This document shows, piece after piece, positions 7,660 through 15,828 of a stretch of DNA of 30,259 nucleotides. The notes under the pieces are model-generated. The model saw only the letters and a list, made by a program, of their open reading frames with translations, had not been told where the DNA came from and ran no database searches. Both the position numbers and the translations under genes were made by a program. Source of the DNA: a virus; the IMG/VR virus record IMGVR_UViG_3300049215_000086, positions 1 to 30,259 of that record; one strand, given 5' to 3'. The stretch's first letter is position 1, and the number at the start of each line of letters is the position of its first letter.

Positions 7660-9282
7660 TTACGTCTGCACCGTGACCACGAGGTTCGCACCGGGGATCG
7701 TGCTGCCCACCTGGCCGATGATGAAATCGATCTGACCGTCCGGCGAAAACTGCACCGACGTCGTCCCGCTCGGTGGGTTCGGCATTGCCGGCGCCGTTCC
7801 CAGCTGCAGGTTGCCGTTGCTGTCGAGCGCGCCGGTGAGGACGGGCAGGTAGTTCGGCGGCCAGTCCCTTAGTGGAGCGGTGCGCGTCCACTGCGTGAGG
7901 CCGTGATAGGGCATCTGGCGGCCGTCAGGGACGTTCGGGCTCGTCGCGTTTCCATCCGGGTAGCTGGTGAAATTTCCGGTGTCGATGACCAGGCAATCGA
8001 GCAGGCCGACGGTTCGGGTGCCCATCGCGTTCGGCGGCGAGATGTAGCAGACCCAGATCACGATCGCGGCGTTTGCGTCGCCGCCGAAACTGACTGCGCC
8101 GGTGGGCGCGGTCTGGACCTTCGCGTAGATCGTGCGGATGGATTCCCAGGCCTGCGCGGAGATCCGCGACGCGGACGTCGCGCCGACGCTCAGGCCTCCG
8201 GAGATGCCGAGGCTCGTGTAGGCAGCTCCGCACATCGTTCTGAGGCCTGGCGCGGGAGGTAGGGATCGCGTGTTGTTCGTGACGCCGTCGGGCAGGTAGG
8301 GCGTCGGGGCCAGGTTCGTCAGGAGCGAGATTCCGGATCCGGAGACGGCGACCGCGGCGATGCACATGTTGTCCCAGAGGAAGCGCAGGAGCTGCGGGCC
8401 GGCTGAAACGTCCAGGTTGGTGAAAAATTCTTTGTTGATGAGCCTGTAGAAATTCGCTCCGGTGTGCGCGCTCAGCTTCGAGCCATATTGCGCGTAGCCG
8501 GTGGCGGCGCCGTTTGCGTGGCGCGCGAGCTTGCACGAGAAGTGCGTGTCATCGGTCGGCGTGATCGCGGTGATCTGGTCGATCTCGTACGAGTACGCGG
8601 CGCTCACGATCGTCGGGTCGTTCCAGATGATGAAGTCGCCGACGGCGAACTGTCGGCCGAGGGCGGCGATCGCTGTGGCGCCGGTGCCGCCGCCGCCGCT
8701 GAAAGTCACGGTCAGCGGCGCCGCCAGGTTGTATCCCTGGGTGGTCTGCGTCCAGCCGGTTATTTTGCCGCCAGTGAGGATCGCGGTCCCCTTCGCCGGG
8801 CGTCCCTGGCCGTTGGAGCTCGCGATCGAAATGTTGACCGTTCCGCTGTAGCCGGATCCGGGATTCGTGATCGCCAGAGCAGGCCCGAATCGCTGCAGGC
8901 CTGTCAGCGTCACGTTGAACGTGACCGGGTCGTCGGAATTGTTGACGGTGCCGGTGCCATACCAGCCGATGTCGGTCTCGTCGATCGACGGCGCGAGGAT
9001 CGTGATCAGGTTCGAGGATCCGCCCTGCGTGACGAATCGCTTCAAAAGCCAGAACCACTGCAGCCAGGCTTTCGAAAAACGCGCGGCCTGGACCGCCTGG
9101 AGCAACGAGGGGACGTCGCTGCCGGACAGTTGCTTCTCGTCGAGGCCTGGCTGCGGCATCGGCGGGTCGCCGAGAGTGATTCCGGTTGGTGTGGCGCTTC
9201 CGAGTGACTGGAAGGCCTCGAGCGTCAGGGTCGCGTACGCTTCAGGGCGAATCTGAAATACGAGCTGCGGCGTCGTGCTCAC
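7660..9282 (-). CDS. large tail structural protein
   Basis: The 540-residue protein starts with GTG at 9282, preceded at six bases by GGAGG that lies in the end of the gp10-like gene. The sequence is beta-rich with many Gly, Thr and Asn. Residues about 105-200 include a repeat-like ITNPGSGYSGTVNISI / GTAILTGGKITGWT region typical of phage tail proteins with 'NPGSGY' turns. The middle (RLINKEFFTNLDVSAG..LLRFLWDN) is more globular. No enzyme motif is visible. It lies between the gp10-like stabilisation gene and the lectin-like genes, so it most likely forms part of the tail hub or a fibre anchor. The specific role is unassigned. Confidence 0.75.
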   Translation of the reverse strand: MSTTPQLVFQIRPEAYATLTLEAFQSLGSATPTGITLGDPPMPQPGLDEKQLSGSDVPSLLQAVQAARFSKAWLQWFWLLKRFVTQGGSSNLITILAPSIDETDIGWYGTGTVNNSDDPVTFNVTLTGLQRFGPALAITNPGSGYSGTVNISIASSNGQGRPAKGTAILTGGKITGWTQTTQGYNLAAPLTVTFSGGGGTGATAIAALGRQFAVGDFIIWNDPTIVSAAYSYEIDQITAITPTDDTHFSCKLARHANGAATGYAQYGSKLSAHTGANFYRLINKEFFTNLDVSAGPQLLRFLWDNMCIAAVAVSGSGISLLTNLAPTPYLPDGVTNNTRSLPPAPGLRTMCGAAYTSLGISGGLSVGATSASRISAQAWESIRTIYAKVQTAPTGAVSFGGDANAAIVIWVCYISPPNAMGTRTVGLLDCLVIDTGNFTSYPDGNATSPNVPDGRQMPYHGLTQWTRTAPLRDWPPNYLPVLTGALDSNGNLQLGTAPAMPNPPSGTTSVQFSPDGQIDFIIGQVGSTIPGANLVVTVQT

Positions 9283-9284
9283 GC

Positions 9285-10817
9285 TCAGCCTCCGGTGCCC
9301 ATCTCATATTCGGCGTAGCCATCGACCCAGCACTGCGGGAGATTGTCGGTCGTCGTGAGGCGGTAGCAGCGCTTGCGTCCGATGCCTGCCCTTCGCCAGA
9401 TCGCGCGGTCTGGAGACGTTCCGCCCGGGCCGGACTGGAGAGTGATCCCGGTGCCATAGGTCTGGCCGCCATCGTTTGAGATCTCGAGCGTCCAGTTGCG
9501 CGTCGACGAGTACGGGCCGCCGTAATGCACCTCGAGCTGGCGATGGCGGATTTGCTTGTTTTCCTGCTGGATGATCGGCGTCGTGCGCTGGAAGGTGATC
9601 GCGGTGCCGGCGTCCTGGTGCACGCCGATGCTCGACGTGTAGAGGTTGCCGGATGAATCGAGCAGGTAGTGCTGCCCGAAGGCCCACGCGTGATAAAAGC
9701 CCAGCTGGTTCGTGCTCGGGCCGTTGTAGGCTCGGCGGTGCCAGAGGTTCTCGGTCACGTCGTAAACCCAGGTCCGCTGCGCGGTCGGGAAGTTCAGCAC
9801 ATAGAAGTCGTGGCCGTTCTCGGAGTAGCTGTAGGCGATCGCGTCCGAGATGTCCGATCCGGAGATCGTGTAGCTGTTGATTGCGTACTCGACCGCGTGG
9901 GTCGAGATGCGCTTCGGGATGTAGCCGTCGGCCCGGTAGACGATTCCGATTCCGCGGTCGTCGCCGCCCAACCAGTAGAGCGATCCGTTGATCGCCACGA
10001 CGCTGAACGCTGCCCAGCATCCCTTCCCGATGAAGGCTCCCGGTACGCGCTGGAAGGGGAACGGATCTAACGCGGATCCGCCGGTGTCGTACCAGACCTC
10101 GATCGATCGCTTCCCGAAAAGCCACAGCTCCTCGGGACCGGCGCCCGTCAGCGAGCCGGGCGTGTGGATCATCTGCAGCTGGTCCGGCGCGCCGGTTTTA
10201 ATTCCGAACTGGAGGGGATCCCAGACGTTGCCGACGAAAATCTGCGACAGGTTGAACTGCGTTCCATCGATCGTGTTGATCGGGATCGGATCGGTCGGGA
10301 AGCTGCCGGCTGGGCGCAGGACCACGCCGTATCCGTCGATACAGCCGACGCCGGCGCCGCTGATGACGGCGGGTGGCGTCGAGGTCGAGCCGTCGACATA
10401 CCAGACGTTCTGGTTCGCGGCGCCTCCGGATCCGGGTCCGGATCCGTCCCAGACGAGCAGCGCTCCGGAGCTCGGCAGCGTCAAACCTGGTCCGCTCGGC
10501 ACGAATACGATTTGCGCGGGTCCGGTGGCGTTCCCGATCGTGTAGCTGTGGATGATGGATCCGCTCTGGTTTACTTCGACCAGGTCGCCGCCGGCTACTG
10601 CGAAGAGGCGGTTATTGCCGCCCCACAGCGCTCGCCCGTTGCCGCCAATGTTGCCCAGCAGTGTCAGTCCTGGGCGGTTGAAATAGGCATATTTCGTGCC
10701 CTTGCTCGCTCCGTTGCCGCTCTCGATGAGTTCCGGGTAGAGGTTGACCAGGTCCTCTGGATCGACGGACGGATTCTCCGTCGTGTAGGCCGGCCCGATG
10801 AATCCAAACGACGGCAT
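9285..10817 (-). CDS. packaged-DNA stabilisation protein, P22 gp10-like
   Basis: 510 residues; P22 gp10, a tail accessory factor below the portal, is somewhat shorter. The N-terminus (GFIGPAYTTENPSVDPEDLVNLYPELIESG) has the family's usual 'sP.vn.q..iNlYpE' form. After it come repeated WGG/WDG beta-propeller-like segments, a DPLQFG.KTGAPDQLQMI region, and EELWLFGKRSIEVWYDTG, all typical of gp10-type proteins. ATG at 10817 follows GGGAG by five bases and abuts the stop of the gp4-like gene upstream. In P22, gp4, gp10 and gp26 close the portal in sequence; here the gp4-like gene directly precedes it, as expected. Confidence 0.88.
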   Translation of the reverse strand: MPSFGFIGPAYTTENPSVDPEDLVNLYPELIESGNGASKGTKYAYFNRPGLTLLGNIGGNGRALWGGNNRLFAVAGGDLVEVNQSGSIIHSYTIGNATGPAQIVFVPSGPGLTLPSSGALLVWDGSGPGSGGAANQNVWYVDGSTSTPPAVISGAGVGCIDGYGVVLRPAGSFPTDPIPINTIDGTQFNLSQIFVGNVWDPLQFGIKTGAPDQLQMIHTPGSLTGAGPEELWLFGKRSIEVWYDTGGSALDPFPFQRVPGAFIGKGCWAAFSVVAINGSLYWLGGDDRGIGIVYRADGYIPKRISTHAVEYAINSYTISGSDISDAIAYSYSENGHDFYVLNFPTAQRTWVYDVTENLWHRRAYNGPSTNQLGFYHAWAFGQHYLLDSSGNLYTSSIGVHQDAGTAITFQRTTPIIQQENKQIRHRQLEVHYGGPYSSTRNWTLEISNDGGQTYGTGITLQSGPGGTSPDRAIWRRAGIGRKRCYRLTTTDNLPQCWVDGYAEYEMGTGG

Positions 10818-11567
10818 TTACGCTCCCGGTTTCGGCGGGGGCGGCCCCATGGGATCTGCGGCGCTCAGCTGGCCCGTCCCCGGCGGAGCGCCTGGATTGC
10901 TGAAGTTCGAGGCGTTCATCGCGCGCACCGCGGCCTTCGATTCCTTCGCGGCTTCGATCAGCTCGCCGCTGGCGGAAACGGAAAGCAGCGGAGCCAGGCG
11001 GATCGCCAGGTTGGTGATCAGGGCTTCGTCGAGCCCCTGCGGCGTGTTGACCACGGTCGTCAGGTCGGGGAATTCGGCGAGTGCTTGCCATCCACCGATC
11101 TCGAGCTTCGGCGCGGTGCCGGTGAAGGTCGGCGTGCCGGCGAGGTTCCCTGTCGCGGTCGGGAATTGATAGTCGTAATAGAAAAGCTCGGGGATCTGCA
11201 CCGCTCGGGTCTTCTCGGGGTAGGCCTGATATTCCTGCTGCGAGACGTTGCGAATCGGGAAGCGCACGAACGTGCCGGCGATCGCGGCGCTGGGCAGGAG
11301 AAGACCCACCGTGTCGATCCGGATGAATCGCGTGCTGCCGAAGGATCCGCCGGCGCCGAACGTGTACGCGGCCGTCCCGCTAGTCAGGGCGACGGCGGAA
11401 ACGACGACGACGGGGACGTTGATCCGCTCGAGGGACCAGTTGTCGATCATCGAATTCGCTACGGCGAGGAAATCCGTTTGCTCGGACGAGCTCAACGATT
11501 CGCCCGGGTAAAGGCGGCCGAGGCGCTCGACCGCTGCGTTGAGGAGTGTTCCGCCGCTGAGTGACAT
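10818..11567 (-). CDS. P22 gp4-like head-tail adaptor, copy 2
   Basis: 249 residues. The N-terminal half (LLNAAVERLGRL ... EQTDFLAVANSMIDNWSLERINVPV) matches the helical fold of gp4-type tail accessory factors, which bind the portal ring after packaging. The last third has NLAIRLAP ... LIEAAKESKAAVRAMNAS, the same pattern as in the gene at 15829. It ends in a Pro-rich tail. P22 gp4 is about 166 residues, so this one is longer by a central beta insertion. It sits directly before the gp10-like gene, the P22 arrangement, which makes this the better candidate for the true gp4 equivalent. Confidence 0.82.
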   Translation of the reverse strand: MSLSGGTLLNAAVERLGRLYPGESLSSSEQTDFLAVANSMIDNWSLERINVPVVVVSAVALTSGTAAYTFGAGGSFGSTRFIRIDTVGLLLPSAAIAGTFVRFPIRNVSQQEYQAYPEKTRAVQIPELFYYDYQFPTATGNLAGTPTFTGTAPKLEIGGWQALAEFPDLTTVVNTPQGLDEALITNLAIRLAPLLSVSASGELIEAAKESKAAVRAMNASNFSNPGAPPGTGQLSAADPMGPPPPKPGA

Positions 11568-11603
11568 ACCGCGCGAGGCTTTCCAGGCGCGCGCGCTGTG
11601 TCC

Positions 11604-13031
11604 TCACTGAACGATCGGAAATCCTTTCTGGCCTCCGCCGGTGGACTGGTGCTGAATCGGCCCGATGTCTAGGTAGCCAGTTCCACCGACAGGGAGTGCG
11701 CCAGGGAATCCGTTTCCGCCGAGGGCAGTGATGCCGGCAGCCGAAAGCGCGAAGTTATTGGACGCCGAATTCACGAACGGGTTCAAGGCCAGCGTCTTGT
11801 CGTGCGCTCCGGAGCTCAGGTTGTTGAGGTTGCCGCTCGTGTTCGAACCATAGGCGTTGTAGTCCCACCAGAGCATGCCGGTCGGGTTGTACGACGTCGT
11901 GTTGTTCATCCCATAACCGGAGTTCCCGTACGCGATCGAATCGACGAAGGTGAAGCCCACCCACTGGCCCAAAGCCAGCCGGAAGCCGTCTCTCCCGTTC
12001 GAGACGGCCAGGCAGCGGACGCATGCGAAGACGGCCTGGCTTACGGCGGTGAGCACGAAGCCATCAGAGCTCGCGCCGCTGTTGTTCGCCGCGATGCAAA
12101 TGTCGCAGACGGCGCCGGACGCGATCGAAAAGGCCGCGACGCTGCCGTTTACCGCGACGCAGATGAAGCAGAACTGGTTGTAGCCGTTCTGGAGGAGAAA
12201 CGAGTTCCCACCCCCCTGCGATTTGACGGTGCACAGGCTGCAGGTCTGCTCGGTCGAGTTCATCTCGATCCCGTATTGCTGCTGGCAGTTCTCGACCAGG
12301 ATGTTGAACAGTCGCTCGGGGCTCGTCGCCATCTGCACGCCGTTCGATCCCGATTCGCTGTTGCAATTGATGATGAAATTCGCAAAGGTCATGCCCTGCG
12401 AGTTGACGCTAACGAGCGGGCCGACGCTGGTGGTCGTCGTCGTGATCGTGACTTGTCCCTGGTCGCCTCGCGTCGAGCTGTAGCCCATGAACGCGGGCTC
12501 CTGGCCGGCGTTCGAGGCGGCTTGGTTCAGGGTGATCGTGCTGGACGTGGTGATGGTGCTCTCGGCCTTCACCCACGTGATGGCTCCAGCCACAGCGATC
12601 GTATTCGCTTGGACCATCGTCGCCAGCGCGCCGCCTTCATACCACGTGCCGCCCGAGAGCGACCCGACAGAGCTCCCTGCGGCGCGGTCGAGCGTCGCAT
12701 TCCCGCCGGAAACCGAAACGATCTCATACCAGCCGACTGTCCAGTTCGTGCCGGCGCTGATGTGGATGCAATTGCCGACGTCGGCGCTCACGAAGCTGTG
12801 CGACGCGCTGCTCACGACGGCGGGATTCGCGGTTCCGTTCGAGGTGGCGAGATCAGTGAAGTTGTACTGCGCGGAGTTCTGCTGGCTGTAGTCGGTGCCC
12901 GCTTTCGCGGAGTCGAAGCACCCGCCATAGCTGTCGCTTCCGTGCGTCGGGCGGACTTCGATCACGGTCGTCGCCGGCAGCGCTGCGAAAAGGCTAATCG
13001 AGAAGAGGGCGGAAAGGATTACTGGTCGCAT
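11604..13031 (-). CDS. secreted right-handed beta-helix protein, tailspike-like, with CxxC ladder
   Basis: 475 residues from the ATG at 13031, overlapping the fibre gene by 13 bases. Residues 1-20 are a typical Sec signal peptide (MRPVILSALFSISLFAALPA). Residues about 140-380 form a pectate-lyase-type parallel beta-helix. Within it four CxxC motifs recur at residues 264, 288, 309 and 337, one per coil (CSLC, CFIC, CDIC, CVRC); the next coil has the same shape without Cys (FVDSIAYGNSG). The C-terminus (LALNPFVNSASNNFALSA) is the usual end of such helices. P22 tailspike is also a beta-helix but lacks a signal peptide. A receptor- or polysaccharide-binding or degrading role is plausible; no catalytic residues could be assigned. 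Confidence 0.8.
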   Translation of the reverse strand: MRPVILSALFSISLFAALPATTVIEVRPTHGSDSYGGCFDSAKAGTDYSQQNSAQYNFTDLATSNGTANPAVVSSASHSFVSADVGNCIHISAGTNWTVGWYEIVSVSGGNATLDRAAGSSVGSLSGGTWYEGGALATMVQANTIAVAGAITWVKAESTITTSSTITLNQAASNAGQEPAFMGYSSTRGDQGQVTITTTTTSVGPLVSVNSQGMTFANFIINCNSESGSNGVQMATSPERLFNILVENCQQQYGIEMNSTEQTCSLCTVKSQGGGNSFLLQNGYNQFCFICVAVNGSVAAFSIASGAVCDICIAANNSGASSDGFVLTAVSQAVFACVRCLAVSNGRDGFRLALGQWVGFTFVDSIAYGNSGYGMNNTTSYNPTGMLWWDYNAYGSNTSGNLNNLSSGAHDKTLALNPFVNSASNNFALSAAGITALGGNGFPGALPVGGTGYLDIGPIQHQSTGGGQKGFPIVQ

Positions 13032-15088
13032 TCGACGATGAGGCTCGCTTTCGTGGCGCTGGAAACCGTGTTGATGTTGATCGCGACGATGTCGTTCGCG
13101 GCGACGCTGGTCGTCCAGCCGGTGAGCGTCGTCGAGTGGAGTGCGGTGCCGGTGCTGATCGCCGGCAGCGCTGAGGCGGTGATGGAATTGGACGACGTCG
13201 GGATCGCGGTGCCGGTCGCGATTTTCCAAATGTCGAAGGTGATGGTGCCCGTGTCGACGGTGATGTTCCAGGCGGTGATCGTGCAGGCGAACGGAACCGT
13301 GAAATACGTGGTCTGCGTGGATCCGGACGTCAGGGCGGATCCGGATCCGTCGAAGCCGGCGCCGATGGCTCGCTTCGCCAGGTTCGCGATTGCCTTGCCT
13401 GAGTCGGATGGCGTGTTCGATGCACCGAACGTCACAACGTCTCCGGTCGTGCCGGCAAACGCGGTGCCGTTGATCTTCGACGTGGTCGTCGCGCACGATC
13501 CGGCGCTCGTCGTCGTGTCGCCTGCCAGGGCAGGAAGCTGACTACAAGTCGCCGATCCCGACAGGTCGCTGAACGCGGGCTGAAGCGAAGAGAACACTCC
13601 GGAATTGGCGAGGCTAGTGAGCCACTGATGCGAAACCGCGCTATAAGACTGGACGCCACCGAGCGTCGATCCAGTCGGGGTCGGAAGGTCCGCGCCCACG
13701 AGGGCGCGAAAGGTCGGCGCGGCTGCGGATCCGGAGCTCGGGCCCGCAAAGATCGTGTTAGCGGTCGCGTTTGAGAGAGTGAAGGTCAGGGCTGGCGTCG
13801 TCGTCGCGGTGGCGACGCTCGTCGTGAACAGCGGAGAGAGGTTGCCCGCGCTGAAGGTCGTAACGGTGCCGGTGCCGCCCGTCGCTGAAAGAGTGCCGCC
13901 CGAAAAGCTGAGGCCGCTGCCGAGGGTGACGTTTGAAAACCCGCCGCTTCCGTTGCCGTAAAGGATGGACGTTCCGGAGGTCGTTACCGTGTTCGACAGC
14001 GTGCCGCCTGAAAAGCTGAGACCGGTGCCCAGGGTCACGTTGCTGAAGCCGCCGCTCCCGTTGCCGTAGAGGATATTCGATCCGGACGTCAGGGACGGCA
14101 GGTCGGTCGCGGCGATCGCGCGGAACGTCGGCGTGCCGCTCGATCCGTTGGGCGACGCGAAGAAGAGGTTTTGCGACTGGCTCGACAGGCTGAAGGTGAG
14201 CGCTGGCGTCGTCGTCGCGGTGGCGACGCTCGTCGTGAACAGCGGAGAGAGGTTGCCCGCGCTGAAGGTCGTAACGGTGCCGGTGCCGCCCGTCGCTGAA
14301 AGAGTGCCGCCCGAAAAGCTGAGGCCGCTGCCGAGGGTGACGTTTGAAAACCCGCCGCTTCCGTTGCCGTAAAGGATCGAGGATCCGGACGTCAGGGCGG
14401 GCAGGTCGGCCAGCGCGATCGCGCGGAACGTGGGCGTTCCGGTGGATCCATTCGGCGACGCGAAGAAGCGGTTTTGCGTCTGGCTGTTCAGTGTAAACGT
14501 GAGCGCTGGCGTGGTGGTCGGGTTCGCCACGCTCGTCGCAAAGAGAGGCGAGAGGTTGCCGGCGCTGAAGGTCGTGACAGTGCCGCCGCCGGTCGCTGCA
14601 CAGGACTGCGACCACTGCGCGTATCCGTTCAGGAAGCAAATCGCGTACGTGCCGGGCGACGCCGGCGACTGCAGTGAGTTCAGTGGAATCTGCGGCGGGG
14701 GCGGGATCGCCACGGTTTCGACGCCAGTGAGGCCGACGGGGCCTGTTGCAGGCACTTTCCAGGCGCTGGTCGCTGCGGTGCATATGGTCGGGCGCAGGTC
14801 GTAGCGGACGGTATAGAAGCCCTGGTTGGGCGTCGTCGTCGTATTCGTGGGGATCAGGTTGACGCTGAACACGCCCGTCGACGGATCCACTGGGACGGGA
14901 AGGCTACCGCCCTGAATTCGGTAGCCGTCCATCGATGTGAACGTCGGCCAAGTCAGCGTGATCGTTCCACCGCAGAACGTCGAACCGTTCGCCAGGCGCA
15001 GGGTGTCAGTGACTGTGGTCGTCGTCGGTTGCGCGATCGCGATCGCGGCGCCGACGATGGCGAGGCTCAGAATGCGGGAGAGGCGCAC
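13019..15088 (-). CDS. repeat-rich tail fibre with signal peptide
   Basis: 689 residues if the GTG at 15088 is the start; a longer frame reaches into the gene upstream and is Arg-rich shadow. Residues 1-19 read as a Sec signal peptide (LSLAIVGAAIAIA, then Q). Residues about 20-125 form a secreted-type beta domain (TTTTVTDTLRLANGSTFCGG, DGYRIQGGSLPVPV). Residues about 145-490 are tandem repeats using TVTTFSAGNLSPLF and ILYGNGSGGFSNVTLG, and the C-terminal 130 residues look like a jelly-roll tip (TYFTVPFACTITAWNITVDTG). Such collagen-free repeat shafts are typical of phage fibres. Only a weak AAAGG site precedes the start, so the start is less certain than the gene. Two 176-bp segments are identical. 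Confidence 0.8.
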   Translation of the reverse strand: MRLSRILSLAIVGAAIAIAQPTTTTVTDTLRLANGSTFCGGTITLTWPTFTSMDGYRIQGGSLPVPVDPSTGVFSVNLIPTNTTTTPNQGFYTVRYDLRPTICTAATSAWKVPATGPVGLTGVETVAIPPPPQIPLNSLQSPASPGTYAICFLNGYAQWSQSCAATGGGTVTTFSAGNLSPLFATSVANPTTTPALTFTLNSQTQNRFFASPNGSTGTPTFRAIALADLPALTSGSSILYGNGSGGFSNVTLGSGLSFSGGTLSATGGTGTVTTFSAGNLSPLFTTSVATATTTPALTFSLSSQSQNLFFASPNGSSGTPTFRAIAATDLPSLTSGSNILYGNGSGGFSNVTLGTGLSFSGGTLSNTVTTSGTSILYGNGSGGFSNVTLGSGLSFSGGTLSATGGTGTVTTFSAGNLSPLFTTSVATATTTPALTFTLSNATANTIFAGPSSGSAAAPTFRALVGADLPTPTGSTLGGVQSYSAVSHQWLTSLANSGVFSSLQPAFSDLSGSATCSQLPALAGDTTTSAGSCATTTSKINGTAFAGTTGDVVTFGASNTPSDSGKAIANLAKRAIGAGFDGSGSALTSGSTQTTYFTVPFACTITAWNITVDTGTITFDIWKIATGTAIPTSSNSITASALPAISTGTALHSTTLTGWTTSVAANDIVAININTVSSATKASLIVECDQ
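13791..13966 (-). repeat. 176-bp exact direct repeat, copy A
   Basis: Base-for-base identical to 14202-14377 (offset 411), bounded by mismatches on both sides. It encodes residues about 374-432 of the fibre, from the ILYGNGSGG unit through the TTFSAGNLSPLF unit. Confidence 0.92.
14202..14377 (-). repeat. 176-bp exact direct repeat, copy B
   Basis: Second copy of the segment at 13791-13966, encoding residues about 237-295 of the fibre. The surrounding repeat units are diverged, so this identity is recent. Confidence 0.92.
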
Positions 15089-15092
15089 GCAC

Positions 15093-15620
15093 TCACTTGC
15101 CTTTCTTTTTGCTCTTGTCCTCGGGCTCGGCGGCCGCCGGCGCCGGCGCGCTCGCGTCATGAGCGAGCTTCGCGGCCATCTGGTTGTAGCGATCGCGGAA
15201 TTCGATCAGCTTGTCGACGGGGCTTTCGCCGGCTTCGACGCCCAGGATGTTCGCGATCTCGTCCAGCATGGCGAGCTTTTCGGCCGGTCCGAATTCGCGC
15301 ACCGGAGACGGCGGATATTGCGACGGGTGATCGACCCACCCCTGTTCGGACGGGGCGCGCTCTGCTTCGTCGTCCGCGTTTTTCACGACGATGGCGGCCT
15401 GATGCGGGTGGTAGCGCATTTTCGGAAAAGGCGAGTACTTGGCCGGCACGGTCGTGAGGCGGTGCTTCACTCGCTGCGCGGGGGTCTTCTGGCTGTCCGC
15501 AAACGTTTCCGTCCGATGCCGCGCGAGCTTGTCGAGCTTGATCTGCGGGATGTTCTCGGGGATTTTCGCGAGCTCTGCGATCTCCTGCTGGCTCAGCTCA
15601 CCGGCGTTCATTCGATCCAA
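15093..15620 (-). CDS. hypothetical virion-module protein
   Basis: 175 residues from a TTG at 15620, chosen because AAGGAG lies eight bases upstream, inside the end of the previous gene; an ATG three codons later is too far from that site. Residues about 50-56 share VKHRLTT with the small gene just upstream. Residues about 63-95 (SPFPKMRYHPHQAAIVVKNADDEAERAP ... GW) resemble a phage segment often written 'yPKmlYhp..a.vVkn.eee', found in structural accessory proteins. The C-terminus is helical and then Lys-rich (EDKSKKKGK). No defined function. It lies between gp4-like copy 1 and the fibre. Confidence 0.72.
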   Translation of the reverse strand: MDRMNAGELSQQEIAELAKIPENIPQIKLDKLARHRTETFADSQKTPAQRVKHRLTTVPAKYSPFPKMRYHPHQAAIVVKNADDEAERAPSEQGWVDHPSQYPPSPVREFGPAEKLAMLDEIANILGVEAGESPVDKLIEFRDRYNQMAAKLAHDASAPAPAAAEPEDKSKKKGK

Positions 15621-15625
15621 GGGGG

Positions 15626-15793
15626 TTACTCCTTCGGTTTGTTAGTCGTCAGGCGGTGCTTGACCTTTTCAGCGGGAGTGCCGGGCTGGTTGTGGATTTT
15701 GTCGGAGTAATGCGCCTTCGCGCGGGCGAGGTTCGCTTGCTTCTTGTCGGCGATCCGCTGCGCGTGCACTTCTTTCGGTTCTAGTTCGGCCAT
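15626..15793 (-). CDS. small charged protein, relative of its neighbour
   Basis: 55 residues from the ATG at 15793, which has AGGAGCT nine bases upstream. An alternative ATG at 15832 overlaps the preceding stop (ATGA) and would add 13 residues. The protein is hydrophilic and helical (EVHAQRIADKKQANLARAKAHYSDK). Its C-terminal TPAEKVKHRLTT closely matches TPAQRVKHRLTT in the next gene, so part of one was probably copied into the other. The function is unknown. Confidence 0.62.
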   Translation of the reverse strand: MAELEPKEVHAQRIADKKQANLARAKAHYSDKIHNQPGTPAEKVKHRLTTNKPKE

Positions 15794-15828
15794 GGTGATG
15801 AGCTCCTGGTTTCTGCAATCGATGATCG

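Noticed and set aside
11604-13496. 630-residue version of the beta-helix protein
   Set aside because: The first 155 residues are His/Arg-rich shadow of the fibre gene; the signal peptide at the 13031 start marks the real beginning.
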